From contig NZ_LMLR01000003.1 in the NCBI RefSeq assembly GCF_001422645.1, forward strand, positions 1 to 35,496: 35,496 nt of DNA, written 5' to 3'. The position numbers and the translations under genes were made by a program. The notes under the pieces were generated by a model that saw only the letters and a list, made by a program, of their open reading frames with translations, did no database searches and was not told where the DNA came from. Below are positions 26,419-35,203 of this stretch, one piece after another (position 1 is the stretch's first letter; each line of letters begins with the position of its first letter). Source of the stretch: Arthrobacter sp. Leaf69. GTDB taxonomy: Bacteria; Actinomycetota; Actinomycetes; Actinomycetales; Micrococcaceae.

Positions 26419-27381
26419 TCAGACGGCGACGGCCAGCGCCTGCTGCAGGAACGAGTCGAGGACCCTGCCGGCGTTCTCCTGCATGCGCCGGGATTCCTCG
26501 GCGGGGTGCTGCGTGCACTTGGGTCCGTGCAGCCGCTCCCCCAGGTACAGCAGCGCCGCAAGGACTTCCGAGAGTTCGGTGTTTCCCTCGGCGCGCTGTC
26601 GGAGCAGCCTCAGGTGGGCGGCCTGCAGGGCGGGGCCCGGCGTGCAGCCCAGGTCGCGGTCAAAGAGCCGGCGGCAGCGCTCATAGGCCGACAGCCCCTC
26701 CACCGGAAGACCGGCCTGTTCGTATCCCGCAACAAGAATGGTCCACGCACGTTCGTTGAGCGGTTCGGCCTGGACAGCGGACTGCGCCAGTGAAATGGTC
26801 AGGTCTGGTTTGTCCAGAAAGGCCGCGGTCTCGGCCGCGAGGACCTGTGCGGCGACCTTCTCGGCAGCATGCCGCAACCGGGCCTCTTCGGCCCAGTCAG
26901 CCACCAGTTCAAATCCCAGCAGCGGCTCGGCGGCCATTTCCAGGGCCTGCATGGACAGCGTATGGGCCTCGGCCGGAGCGGCATGCCGGGCCGCATTGAG
27001 CAACTGCTGGAACGCCGAGAGATCCAGTTCCACCAGTTGAGGGTCCAGTACGTAGCCGCTGTTCGCGGTGCGCAGCGGACCCGTCTTGGTGTTGCCCGGC
27101 TGGATCGCCCTGCGAATGCCACTGACGTAGCTCTCCAGGGTGGCGACGGCGCCGCCGCTGGCCCGGGGCCCCCACAGGATCTCCACAAGGCGCGTTTTGG
27201 AAACAGGTGTCCCCAGATTCAGCAAAAGAATTTCCAGAATGTGCCGGGGCTTGCAGCCACCCAGGTCCGCAGCCGTGAGCACTGCGCCATCTCGCCGGAT
27301 CTCAAATGCGCCGAATAGTCGTACAGAAATTACCGGCGTTGCGCCGCGCAAGTTATCCACATCGATCTCCGATTTCCCCAT
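26419..27381 (-). CDS. SARP-type (AfsR/BTAD) transcriptional regulator
   Basis: A 320-residue regulator. An OmpR-type winged helix at about residues 18-110 (VRLFGAFEIRRDG, KPRHILEILLLN, LVEILWG, and LESYVSGIRRAI) is followed by a bacterial transcriptional activation domain to about residue 265 (LNERAWTILVAGYEQAG and LSAYERCRRLFDRDLG). The family activates pathway genes, often secondary metabolism, from short direct repeats. No biosynthetic cluster is adjacent, so its targets are unknown. The ATG has no ribosome site and AT-rich DNA upstream; a leaderless transcript is possible. Confidence 0.85.
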   Translation of the reverse strand: MGKSEIDVDNLRGATPVISVRLFGAFEIRRDGAVLTAADLGGCKPRHILEILLLNLGTPVSKTRLVEILWGPRASGGAVATLESYVSGIRRAIQPGNTKTGPLRTANSGYVLDPQLVELDLSAFQQLLNAARHAAPAEAHTLSMQALEMAAEPLLGFELVADWAEEARLRHAAEKVAAQVLAAETAAFLDKPDLTISLAQSAVQAEPLNERAWTILVAGYEQAGLPVEGLSAYERCRRLFDRDLGCTPGPALQAAHLRLLRQRAEGNTELSEVLAALLYLGERLHGPKCTQHPAEESRRMQENAGRVLDSFLQQALAVAV

Positions 27382-28069
27382 TTACAACTTAATCATTATT
27401 CGGAGAGCCGGAAAGAATTATTGGAACGTCGTGCTGAGACTCGCTTCCATCCGACTTTCTAGGGAAACCGTGACATGCAAAACAGGGGACAACAAGCAAT
27501 GAAGCTACCCGTTCCTTTACCGTGCGTAAAGTCGAGTACACCCTGGGAACGCCACCAAGTAACCGGCGAATTTAAAGTGAGTACTCCGGTCGATTGGCAA
27601 GTATCACGGCTGTCCGTCGACGGTACGGTGTCGAGTAGGCAATCCCGGGACCTGGCAACTGTCGCCGCAGGCCAGACGCAGACCGGAAGCGACCGTCTTT
27701 TGGCCACTCTCGTGTCGCCCGCGACAGCCGGCATCCCACGACTGCGGGCGGAAATAAACCCATCCGCCATACCAGTGAATGCCGCACCGGTCCGGCAGGG
27801 AAATTTCAATATTCTGCCTTTTCCCTTGGAAATTGACGAGCGGCGGAAGGTCATGTTCCAACTGCAAAAAAACAATTCAGAAGGCCATTGCCGCATCATG
27901 TGCCCGGCTTTTCAGCGTGCAGCTCGGAACCGAAACTTCCTGGTCACCCCTTGGAAACGGCAAGTCCAGAATACGCTCCATGACACGCCGCCCGGAGGGC
28001 AGTTCATACCGCAGGCAATCGGCCGCTAGGCTCAGAGGAGACCCGCCTTTGAGCCACAGGAGAACCCGC
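27382..28069. other. 688-bp AT-richer stretch between the SARP-type gene and the HtaA-domain gene
   Basis: The first 500 or so bases look close to 50% GC by eye, well below the rest of the window. They hold the promoter side of the SARP-type gene and one doubtful plus-strand ORF listed separately. I see no RNA gene, transposase or phage motif. It may be foreign DNA or a long regulatory spacer. Confidence 0.5.
27475..28029 (+). CDS. doubtful hypothetical ORF in AT-richer DNA
   Basis: An open frame of 184 codons. Third codon positions look close to balanced rather than strongly G/C, unlike every sure gene here, and no motif or membrane segment is visible. A second in-frame ATG at 27499 has AGGGG about 9 bases upstream. 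The opposite strand has an overlapping frame at 27459-27899 of similar quality. It is either a recently acquired gene or not coding. Confidence 0.25.
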   Translation: MQNRGQQAMKLPVPLPCVKSSTPWERHQVTGEFKVSTPVDWQVSRLSVDGTVSSRQSRDLATVAAGQTQTGSDRLLATLVSPATAGIPRLRAEINPSAIPVNAAPVRQGNFNILPFPLEIDERRKVMFQLQKNNSEGHCRIMCPAFQRAARNRNFLVTPWKRQVQNTLHDTPPGGQFIPQAIGR

Positions 28070-28573
28070 GTGAACCCAGCGTCCGCTTCACCCGATCCGC
28101 TGTCGCCGTTGGGCCTGAGCTGGGGCATCAAGCGCAGCTTCGTCGACTACATCGCCAGCCTGCCGGACGGGTCCGTTTCAGCGACCGACGGGGCAACCGT
28201 GGCCGGAACTTCGCTGTTCTGCTTCAGCCCCGAAACCTCCGATTACGACGTCGCGCGCGGTACCGGCGTGCTGCGCTTCCGTGGCGACGTTCGGCTCGCC
28301 GGGCACCACGGCATGCTCCTGGTCCGGCTGCTGGACCCCTGGGTCACCTTTTCCAGCGGCAGCGGCGTGCTGTCCATCAGCACCGGGGACGACAGCGGCC
28401 AGGACCGCACCGCCGTCGGCTTCCTCAGCCCCTCGAAACCCCGCGACGCCGGCGGTTTCCTGGTCTGGGATCACGTCGACGTCGTGGTTTCTCCGGACGG
28501 GTCCGAACTCTTCGACGGCCAGTATGCGGCCGGGCAGCCGATGGATCCGCTCGTCATCCGGGTTCCCGGCTAA
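28070..28573 (+). CDS. HtaA-domain protein without signal peptide
   Basis: A 167-residue protein made up of one HtaA domain: [20 protein letters not shown] at the start, then [22 protein letters not shown]. In corynebacteria HtaA domains bind heme on the cell surface, using conserved Tyr and His; His in GHHG and the Tyr in SDYDVARG are candidate ligands. This protein has no signal peptide or membrane helix, so it should be cytosolic. ACAGGAG lies 8 bases before the GTG start. It is 20 bases upstream of the amylosucrase gene, a likely operon whose logic is not obvious. Confidence 0.8.
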   Translation: MNPASASPDPLSPLGLSWGIKRSFVDYIASLPDGSVSATDGATVAGTSLFCFSPETSDYDVARGTGVLRFRGDVRLAGHHGMLLVRLLDPWVTFSSGSGVLSISTGDDSGQDRTAVGFLSPSKPRDAGGFLVWDHVDVVVSPDGSELFDGQYAAGQPMDPLVIRVPG

Positions 28574-28593
28574 ACCGAAGAGGGAGGACATTC

Positions 28594-30501
28594 ATGGTGG
28601 AATTCGCGGACGATGTCGAAACGGCCCTGCAGCACGTGCTCGCCGGGCTGGCCGCGGGATCGATGCCCGGGGACAAGGACCGGGCTGCCTTCCGGCGCCG
28701 CCTGGATGCCCACCTCCCGGACCTCGCCCTGCTGTTCCACAGTCTCTACGGGAGCCGCACGGACTGGCTGGACCAGTTGACGGCTCTGGTGCAGCAGGCC
28801 GCCCGTTCGTGGGCGGAGCGGCCAGCGGAGCTCAAAGCCCTCGACGCCGCCCGCGAGCAGGACAGCGGCTGGTTCCTGTCCAACGAGATGCTCGGCGGGG
28901 TCTGCTACGTGGACCGCTACGCCGGAAACCTGGATGGCGTCCGCCGCCGGATCCCGTACTTCAAGGAACTTGGCCTCACGTACCTGCACTTGATGCCCCT
29001 GTTCCTGGCGCCGGAGCCGCACTCCGACGGCGGCTATGCCGTCTCCAGCTACCGTGAAGTCAACCCCTCGCTCGGCACCATGGAGGAGTTGCGCTCTCTT
29101 GCCGCCGAGCTGCGGGCCAACGGCATCAGCCTCGTCGTGGACTTCATCTTCAATCACACCTCCGATGAACACGTTTGGGCCCGGAAGGCCGCCGCCGGCG
29201 ATCCCGGCTTCAGCGACTACTACTGGATCTATCCCGACCGGACCATGCCGGACGCCTTTGAGGAACAGGTACGGGAGATCTTCCCGGACGATCACCCGGG
29301 CTCGTTTGTGCCGATGCCGGACGGGCGCTGGGTCTGGGCGACGTTCCACACCTTCCAGTGGGACCTGAACTACGCCAACCCTGAGGTGTTCCGGGCCATG
29401 GCGGGCGAGATGCTCTTCCTGGCCAACCAGGGTGTGGACATCCTCCGGATGGACGCTGTCGCCTTCATCTGGAAGCAGCTCGGAACGCCCTGCGAGAACC
29501 TCCCCGAAGCACACCTGCTGCTGCGGGCGTTCAACGCCGTGTGCCGGTTGGCGGCGCCGTCCCTCCTGTTCAAGTCCGAGGCGATCGTGCACCCCGACGA
29601 GGTGGCGCAGTACATCGATCCCGCGGAATGCCAGCTCTCCTACAACCCGCTGCAGATGGCGCTCATTTGGGAAGCCATGGCCACACGGGATGTTTCCCTG
29701 CTGGCGCAGGCATTGGACCGGCGGCACAACATCCCCGAGGCAACATCCTGGGTCAACTACGTCCGGAGCCACGACGACATCGGCTGGACGTTTGCCGACG
29801 AGGACGCCGCCGAGCTGGGCATCAACGGCTTCGACCACCGGAGGTTCCTGAACTCCTTCTACGTCAACCGCTTCCCGGACAGCTTCGCCCGGGGCGTCCC
29901 GTTCCAGGACAACCCGCGGACGGGAGACTGCCGCATTTCCGGCACGACGGCGTCACTCTGCGGGCTGGAGGGCGGCACCGGCCAGGCTGTGGACCGCATC
30001 CTGCTGGCGCATTCGGTCGCATTCAGCACCGGCGGCGTCCCGCTGCTTTACCTGGGCGACGAGGTGGGACAGCTCAACGACTATGGCTATGCCCTCGAGG
30101 ACGGCCACGGCACCGACAGCCGCTGGGTCCACCGCCCGCCCTATCCCGCTGCCCGGTACGCCCGGCGCCATGACCCCTCCACTCCGGAGGGCGCGGTGTT
30201 CGCTGGGCTCCGGAACATGATTGCCGTCCGGTCCCGCACGCCGGAACTGGCCGGGACCAGGCTGCTGGATTTCGACACGCAGAACCGGGGTGTCCTCGGC
30301 TATCAGCGGCCCGGCGACGGGACCAGGATCCTGGCGCTCGCCAACTTCAGCGACCTGGCCCAGGCAGTGGCCGCGGTGACGCTCTCCGGATTCGCCGCGG
30401 ACGCCTTCGATCTCCTGACCGGGACCCGCCTGGGGCTTGGCCAAGGAATTGTGCTCAAACCGCAGCAGTTCGTCTGGCTCAGGGTTACGCCACTGTCCTG
30501 A
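28594..30501 (+). CDS. amylosucrase (glycoside hydrolase family 13)
   Basis: A 635-residue enzyme that transfers glucose from sucrose to alpha-1,4-glucan, releasing fructose. The N-terminal helical domain is followed by the GH13 barrel: [39 protein letters not shown] with nucleophile Asp287, LFKSEAIV with acid/base Glu329, and [10 protein letters not shown] with Asp394. These sit one residue beyond those of the Neisseria polysaccharea enzyme (286, 328, 393), and the length matches. No signal peptide, so it works on intracellular sucrose. GGGAGG is 6 bases before the ATG. Amylosucrases are known from Arthrobacter. Confidence 0.92.
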   Translation: MVEFADDVETALQHVLAGLAAGSMPGDKDRAAFRRRLDAHLPDLALLFHSLYGSRTDWLDQLTALVQQAARSWAERPAELKALDAAREQDSGWFLSNEMLGGVCYVDRYAGNLDGVRRRIPYFKELGLTYLHLMPLFLAPEPHSDGGYAVSSYREVNPSLGTMEELRSLAAELRANGISLVVDFIFNHTSDEHVWARKAAAGDPGFSDYYWIYPDRTMPDAFEEQVREIFPDDHPGSFVPMPDGRWVWATFHTFQWDLNYANPEVFRAMAGEMLFLANQGVDILRMDAVAFIWKQLGTPCENLPEAHLLLRAFNAVCRLAAPSLLFKSEAIVHPDEVAQYIDPAECQLSYNPLQMALIWEAMATRDVSLLAQALDRRHNIPEATSWVNYVRSHDDIGWTFADEDAAELGINGFDHRRFLNSFYVNRFPDSFARGVPFQDNPRTGDCRISGTTASLCGLEGGTGQAVDRILLAHSVAFSTGGVPLLYLGDEVGQLNDYGYALEDGHGTDSRWVHRPPYPAARYARRHDPSTPEGAVFAGLRNMIAVRSRTPELAGTRLLDFDTQNRGVLGYQRPGDGTRILALANFSDLAQAVAAVTLSGFAADAFDLLTGTRLGLGQGIVLKPQQFVWLRVTPLS

Positions 30502-30503
30502 CT

Positions 30504-30773
30504 CTAGGCGTCCCTCGGGGCCTTCAGGACCTGGGAAGGGGACCCGAACAGCCAGCCGGAAACGTCGCTGCGCAGGACCAAGTGGGGCCCTCCGGTGGCA
30601 CTCACGCTGCCGGTCGGAACGTAATACCCGCGTCCGGCACCCGGACCACCGGCTGCACGGTCCAATGCATCCGTAAGGTGTCTGGGCAGGTGACCCGCGG
30701 GCCCCAGAGCCCGGAGGCCGTCGAGTTCTTCCGGCGTGAGCCGTCCGAGCACTGCTGCGATATCGGCCATCAT
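30504..30773 (-). CDS. hypothetical protein
   Basis: An 89-residue soluble protein: an N-terminal helical half (DIAAVLGRLTPEELDGLRAL) and a Gly-rich C-terminal half. GAAGGGA precedes the ATG. Its stop lies 3 bases from the amylosucrase stop. I do not recognise a family. Confidence 0.5.
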   Translation of the reverse strand: MMADIAAVLGRLTPEELDGLRALGPAGHLPRHLTDALDRAAGGPGAGRGYYVPTGSVSATGGPHLVLRSDVSGWLFGSPSQVLKAPRDA

Positions 30774-30940
30774 GATTCCCTTCGGGCGGGTGGTGCCTAA
30801 GGAACCAGCCTAGGTTCGCACCATGAACGGCGCATTAACTCCCGACGACTATCCTCGAACACCTCGCGGGCCGGGACGCGGCGACGGGCCCGTCTCGCCG
30901 GCCACACGCACGTGTCATGAGCGTCACTGCATGCCGCCCC

Positions 30941-30969
30941 TTTACACCCAGCAAATTAACGGGTAGATG
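30941..30969 (+). promoter_or_regulatory. candidate promoter of the DUF4193 gene
   Basis: TTTACA at 30941-30946 and TAGATG at 30964-30969 are separated by 17 bases. A second possible -10, TACGGT at 30973-30978, follows. The 250-bp gap from 30774 holds no other feature that I can support. Confidence 0.45.
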
Positions 30970-31022
30970 CTGTACGGTTCAATCCCGGGAAACCCAGAAC
31001 AACGGAATCGAGAATCAACCAG

Positions 31023-31325
31023 GTGGCAACCGATTATGACGAAGTCCGATCAGACGTTGCGGAATCACGCAACGCCTCACTAGAGGCCCTTCGCTCCGCG
31101 AACGCGCCGGACGCCCGCAGCGTCACCCGTGAGCTCGACGAAGCTGACACCTCCGAGGGCGTGGAACTGCCGGGCGCCGACCTGTCCGGCGAGGAACTGA
31201 CGGTCACCGTCATTCCACAGAAGGAAGACGAATTTACGTGCTACTCGTGCTTCCTGGTCCGGCACCGCTCGCAGCTCGCACGCGAAAAGGCGGGTCATTC
31301 GTACTGCGCTGACTGCATGAGCTAG
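31023..31325 (+). CDS. DUF4193 family zinc-ribbon-like protein
   Basis: A 100-residue acidic protein conserved in actinobacteria. It opens MATDYDEVR, has a central acidic stretch, and ends with two CxxC pairs, CYSC and CADC, that probably bind zinc. FLVRHRSQLA lies between them. The start is GTG with no strong ribosome site. The family has no assigned function that I know of; small size and a C-terminal zinc ribbon suggest binding to a protein or nucleic acid partner. Confidence 0.85.
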   Translation: MATDYDEVRSDVAESRNASLEALRSANAPDARSVTRELDEADTSEGVELPGADLSGEELTVTVIPQKEDEFTCYSCFLVRHRSQLAREKAGHSYCADCMS

Positions 31326-31362
31326 CAGGCGTTCAGCTTCACATTTCCGCAACAACACCGCC

Positions 31363-31383
31363 GGGCATGCCCTGCATGGCAGG
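31363..31383. promoter_or_regulatory. overlapping palindromes between the DUF4193 and GGDEF-EAL genes
   Basis: GGGCATGCCC at 31363-31372 is a perfect 10-bp palindrome. CCTGC-ATG-GCAGG at 31371-31383 overlaps it as a second hairpin. It lies 40 bases after the DUF4193 stop and 60 before the GGDEF-EAL start, so it may be a terminator or an operator. Confidence 0.35.
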
Positions 31384-31444
31384 TTGCTATACGCTCCTCA
31401 CAGACGATGCGGGGCGTGCCGGCACGTAGCCGGAGGCGGAACTC

Positions 31445-33718
31445 ATGCGGGACTGGATCACTATGCCGGAGGGACCTCCTCCGATGGCGGATGACGCCGC
31501 CGCTGATGGCCAGCTCCTCATCGACAGCTCCGGCATTGGCAGCCCTGGCGCCGGTCCTGCCGGTACCGGGGCTGTCCCCGTTGGCAGCGAAGGCCGGCGC
31601 CCCGGACGGACCTGGAGCCTGAAGGCCGAATGGTCCAGGGCCTTCGCCCTCATGCTGGTGGCGCTTCTCCTGGGGGCCCTGGCCACGATTGTCGGCGTCA
31701 GGGCCGTAGCGGACCAGATTGAGGAAACGGCCGCCCGCCTGCATCGTGAATCGGAGACCGTCGCGGATCTGCGCTCTGCCCTCGATGCCCATGAACAGGC
31801 CGGCCATCGCCTTTTGTCCAGTGCGCAGGCCGACCGCTCGGCGTACCGCCAACAGCAGCAGGACGTCACCCGCCGCTTCGAGGACGCCATCCTCCTGCTG
31901 CCGGCCGAGCGGGACATGCGCGCCTCCGCGAGCCGGGCCCGCGACGAGTGGCAGGACGGCCTCGCGGAGCACGGACTCTGGGGCAGCCAGGTCGAGTCCC
32001 TCACCGGAGACCGCGTGGCCGATTCACCCGGCCTCGCCGCGTCCGGCGCGGGCGTCCGTACACTCCTGGACCGGATCCAGCGCTCCGCCCTTGAATCGAT
32101 GGACTCCGGCCTGGCCTACGGCGCCGAACTCCAGCAGATCGTGATCGCAGCCCGCAGCGCACTTTTCGGACTGGCGGCCGCAGGCGTGGTCTACTTCCGC
32201 GCCAGGATCGTCAAATTCCTGATCCGGCCCGTGGAAGCCCTGCGGCATGGTGTCCTCAGGCTGCAGTCGGGTGACTACAGCCACCGCATCGACGTCGTCC
32301 GTCGGGACGAGCTGGGCGAGCTGGCCGACGCCTTCAACTCCATGGCCGCCGCCGTCCACGACAGCCACCTCGCGCTGACCCACCGTGCCACCCATGATCC
32401 GCTGACCGGGCTCGCAAACCGTGCGGCCTTGACCGAGCGTCTCGCAGCGACTTTCCAACCCGGTACGGACCGCCGCTCCCGGCACGAGGGGCTGTTGATC
32501 ATTGATGTCGACGACTTCAAGGACGTCAACGATTCACTCGGGCACGAAGGCGGCGACGCCCTGCTGGTCCAACTGGCCGGCCGGCTGCAGGGCTGCGTGC
32601 GGTCCCACGATCTCGCCGCCCGCCTCGGCGGCGACGAGTTTGCGATTGTGGTCAGCGACGACGCCGATGGATCCGTCACCGCCGGGATCGCGGAGCGCAT
32701 CCATGACACACTCCGTGCCCCGTTCTCTGTCGGGGAAGTCCGGTTGAAGGTTTCAGTCAGCATGGGAGCTGCGCAGCGCCGCCCGGAAACCGGCGATCCC
32801 GCCGAGCTGCTGCGGCAGGCCGACTTCGCGATGTATACGGCCAAACAAAACGGCAAGGGGCGCTATCAGCGCTTCGACGCCGCGGGCTATGACAGGATGA
32901 CGCACCGCGCCGCCCTTCGGGCCGACCTGGCTGCCGCAGTGACCCAGCGGCAGCTTCGGCTCGAGTACCAGCCCGTGGCCGACCTGCGCACCGGCGAAAT
33001 TCTGGGCGTGGAGGCGCTGGTGCGGTGGGATCATCCAACGCTGGGGCTTCTGGAGCCCGGCGAGTTCATCCCGCTCGCCGAAGAGACCGGCGACATCGAA
33101 GCGATCGGCTGCTGGGTGCTGAGCACCGCCAGCCGCCAGGCCGCCCGGTGGCGTGACTCGATGGCCCACTGCCACGACCTCTGGGTTTCCATCAACCTCT
33201 CCACCCTGCAGCTGCCGAGCCCCCGGAACCTCGCCGCGATCGAGAACATCCTGCGGGACCCCGGCGCGCAGGCGGACAAAGTGGTACTGGAAGTCACCGA
33301 GACGGCCCTGGCCAGCAGCGTCGACGGGGGCATCACCGCCCTCAACCGGCTGAAGGGCTTCGGCGTCCGCATCGCTATCGACGACTTCGGGACCGGCTAC
33401 TCCTCGCTGAGCGCCCTGGCCGAACTGCCCGCGGACATCCTCAAGATCGACCGGTCGTTCCTCTCCGGCAGTTCCGCCGACGCACCGTCCGCTGCCATGC
33501 TCGAGGGCATTCTAGGCCTCGCGCGCAGGCTCAACCTCGACGCGATCGCCGAAGGCATCGAGGACCCCGCGCAGCTGGCCCTGGTCCGCGGCCTGGGCTG
33601 CCGCCTGGGGCAGGGATACCTGCTGTCCCGTCCTGCGCCGGCAGCGCTCATCGAGGCCCTCCTTGCCGCAGGCGCCCGCCTGCAGCCCCCGGCCGGAGCG
33701 GACACCCCGGACTCCTGA
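31445..33718 (+). CDS. membrane-bound GGDEF-EAL cyclic di-GMP enzyme with HAMP domain
   Basis: A 757-residue sensor enzyme. A cytosolic N-terminus of about 60 residues leads to a helix at about 66-86, an extracytoplasmic four-helix-like sensor, a second helix at about 233-252, a HAMP domain (RIVKFLIRPVEALRHG onward), GGDEF and EAL. The diguanylate cyclase motif is intact, GGDEF at residues 395-399, with an inhibitory RxxD site at 386-389. The phosphodiesterase motif EAL is at 523-525, with DDFGTGYSSL further on. Both activities are therefore possible. GGAGG lies 8 bases before the ATG. The signal is unknown. Confidence 0.92.
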   Translation: MRDWITMPEGPPPMADDAAADGQLLIDSSGIGSPGAGPAGTGAVPVGSEGRRPGRTWSLKAEWSRAFALMLVALLLGALATIVGVRAVADQIEETAARLHRESETVADLRSALDAHEQAGHRLLSSAQADRSAYRQQQQDVTRRFEDAILLLPAERDMRASASRARDEWQDGLAEHGLWGSQVESLTGDRVADSPGLAASGAGVRTLLDRIQRSALESMDSGLAYGAELQQIVIAARSALFGLAAAGVVYFRARIVKFLIRPVEALRHGVLRLQSGDYSHRIDVVRRDELGELADAFNSMAAAVHDSHLALTHRATHDPLTGLANRAALTERLAATFQPGTDRRSRHEGLLIIDVDDFKDVNDSLGHEGGDALLVQLAGRLQGCVRSHDLAARLGGDEFAIVVSDDADGSVTAGIAERIHDTLRAPFSVGEVRLKVSVSMGAAQRRPETGDPAELLRQADFAMYTAKQNGKGRYQRFDAAGYDRMTHRAALRADLAAAVTQRQLRLEYQPVADLRTGEILGVEALVRWDHPTLGLLEPGEFIPLAEETGDIEAIGCWVLSTASRQAARWRDSMAHCHDLWVSINLSTLQLPSPRNLAAIENILRDPGAQADKVVLEVTETALASSVDGGITALNRLKGFGVRIAIDDFGTGYSSLSALAELPADILKIDRSFLSGSSADAPSAAMLEGILGLARRLNLDAIAEGIEDPAQLALVRGLGCRLGQGYLLSRPAPAALIEALLAAGARLQPPAGADTPDS

Positions 33719-33755
33719 GCCGGCCCGCCGACCGGAACTCCTCCTGCGCACCGGG

Positions 33756-34100
33756 TCAGCCGCGGGCGTGCTGCCCCAAGGCGTTCTTGAGCACAGCCAG
33801 CAGCGCCGGCGTGGGCTTCTGAATCATGGCCTCATACTGTGGGTGCTTTCCCAGGTACTTCTTGATGTAGGGACACACCGGAACGATCTTCAGGCCTGCG
33901 GCGACCGTCTCGTCGAGAGCGTGCGCCGCGAGCCGTCCGGCCAGCCCCTGGCCGCCGTATCCGTCCTCGATGACCGTGTGGTAGAAAATGCGGTGGGTTG
34001 CACCGTCGTCGACGTAGGCAGCCTGGCCGACTGCGGAGTCGCCGTCGAGCACTTCAAAGCGCAGGCGTGCCGGATTATTGCGGATGGTGATATCGCTCAA
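33756..34100 (-). CDS. small GNAT family acetyltransferase, YjdJ-like
   Basis: About 114 residues. The compact GNAT core reads LRFEVLDGDSAVGQAAYV, then HTVIEDGYGGQGLAGRLAAHAL with the acetyl-CoA loop, and VPVCPYIKKYLGKHPQY. This is the short YjdJ/YidJ type of GNAT protein. No ATG is placed well; a TTG at 34100 with AGAAG just upstream gives the expected length. The open frame continues much further upstream but antisense to, and overlapping, the pirin gene end. Target unknown. Confidence 0.75.
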   Translation of the reverse strand: MSDITIRNNPARLRFEVLDGDSAVGQAAYVDDGATHRIFYHTVIEDGYGGQGLAGRLAAHALDETVAAGLKIVPVCPYIKKYLGKHPQYEAMIQKPTPALLAVLKNALGQHARG

Positions 34101-34155
34101 CGACTTCTCGTTTCTGGCGCGCGGAGTGCGCAGCGCACGGTGTCCGTACCGGGCA

Positions 34156-35163
34156 TCAGTCGCGGGGGCGGAGCCGGGCGTTGGGGAGGGCGGGGGCCGG
34201 CAGCGGTGCCGGTTCGCCCGGAGGGAACGTGCCGAAACGCGGGCCGCCATTGTCGCCACCGGATTCCGGATGGACTGACGGAGGGGCCTCGACGCCGATT
34301 TCCGCTTGCCATTGAGCCCGGAATCCGACGATTTCTTCATGGTTCCGTCCCACGAAATTCCACCACATGACGATCTTCTCGCCCAGGGGCTCGCCTCCGA
34401 TCAGCAGCACGCGCAGGGGCTCGACGCCGGCCTCCAGGGTCAGGGACGTGCGCCCGACGGGCAGGTAAGCGAGGTGGTCCTTGGCAACCGGACGGCCATC
34501 CACCAGGGGAGCTCCGGCGTCCACCAGCAGACCGTGCTCAAAGGACGGATCCGTATCCAGCGTCAGCCTGGCTCCCGGTTCCAGGCGAATCTCGGCGCCG
34601 AGCAGCGGCGTGTGGGTGGTGACCGGCGAACTGGCGCCGGCGATCGATCCCAGAAAGACCCGGATGGTCCAGCCGGGACCGGACAGCGGCTCGGGGCGGA
34701 AATGCTCGAACGTGGGCTCCATCCCGCGCGCCCGGTCCGGCAGCGCCACCCACAGCTGCGCACCATGCAGTAGCTCCGTGGCCGGCGTGGAAAACTCCGA
34801 GTGGCTGATGCCGCGTCCTGCGGTCATCAGGTTAACCTCAGCGGGCCGCACGGCGGCGTGGAAACCGGCCGAGTCGCGGTGCTCGATTTCACCGGTAAAC
34901 AGCCAACTGACCGTTTGCAGTCCGGTGTGCGGGTGGCGCGGCACGCGCATGCCCCCGGAGTCGCCCACCCGGTCCGGGCCGTAATGGTCCAGGAAGCACC
35001 AGGCGCCGATGAGGCTACGCTGGCGCTGGGGCAGGGTCCGTCGTACGTCCATGGCCCGCGGCCCGCCCAGAGGGACCTGGCGGGGAACCAGGATTTCCAC
35101 GCTGCCGCCGTCGCTATCCGTCCCGCAAAGTATCTCCTGAGGGGCCACCTCGGTATTGCTCAT
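34156..35163 (-). CDS. pirin family protein
   Basis: A 335-residue bicupin of the pirin family. The metal site in the first cupin is marked by PRHPHTGLQTVSWLF and by GRGISHSEFS, giving the conserved three His and one Glu. The second cupin contains WWNFVGRNHEEI. Some bacterial pirins are quercetinases, others bind regulators; the role here is not clear. TAGGCT ends 6 bases before the ATG, so a leaderless mRNA is likely. It is divergent from the hydrolase gene only 40 bases away, and upstream of the small GNAT gene in the same direction. Confidence 0.9.
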   Translation of the reverse strand: MSNTEVAPQEILCGTDSDGGSVEILVPRQVPLGGPRAMDVRRTLPQRQRSLIGAWCFLDHYGPDRVGDSGGMRVPRHPHTGLQTVSWLFTGEIEHRDSAGFHAAVRPAEVNLMTAGRGISHSEFSTPATELLHGAQLWVALPDRARGMEPTFEHFRPEPLSGPGWTIRVFLGSIAGASSPVTTHTPLLGAEIRLEPGARLTLDTDPSFEHGLLVDAGAPLVDGRPVAKDHLAYLPVGRTSLTLEAGVEPLRVLLIGGEPLGEKIVMWWNFVGRNHEEIVGFRAQWQAEIGVEAPPSVHPESGGDNGGPRFGTFPPGEPAPLPAPALPNARLRPRD

Positions 35164-35203
35164 GCCACCAGCCTAGCCGTCTCGCAGGCGTCATGATGGA
35201 GTC
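35164..35203. promoter_or_regulatory. 40-bp divergent promoter region of pirin and alpha/beta hydrolase
   Basis: On the minus strand TAGGCT (35170-35175) ends 6 bases before the pirin ATG. On the plus strand CATGAT (35192-35197), a weaker -10, ends 6 bases before the hydrolase ATG. The two promoters must overlap, and both transcripts would be leaderless. Confidence 0.4.

Noticed and set aside
27459..27899. 146-codon minus-strand frame in the AT-richer stretch
   Set aside because: Overlaps the plus-strand frame, which is not better supported; no motif or suitable start signal.
28021..28060. Possible DtxR/IdeR iron box before the HtaA-domain gene
   Set aside because: Only a partial match to the consensus on one half (TAGGCTCAG), too weak to claim.
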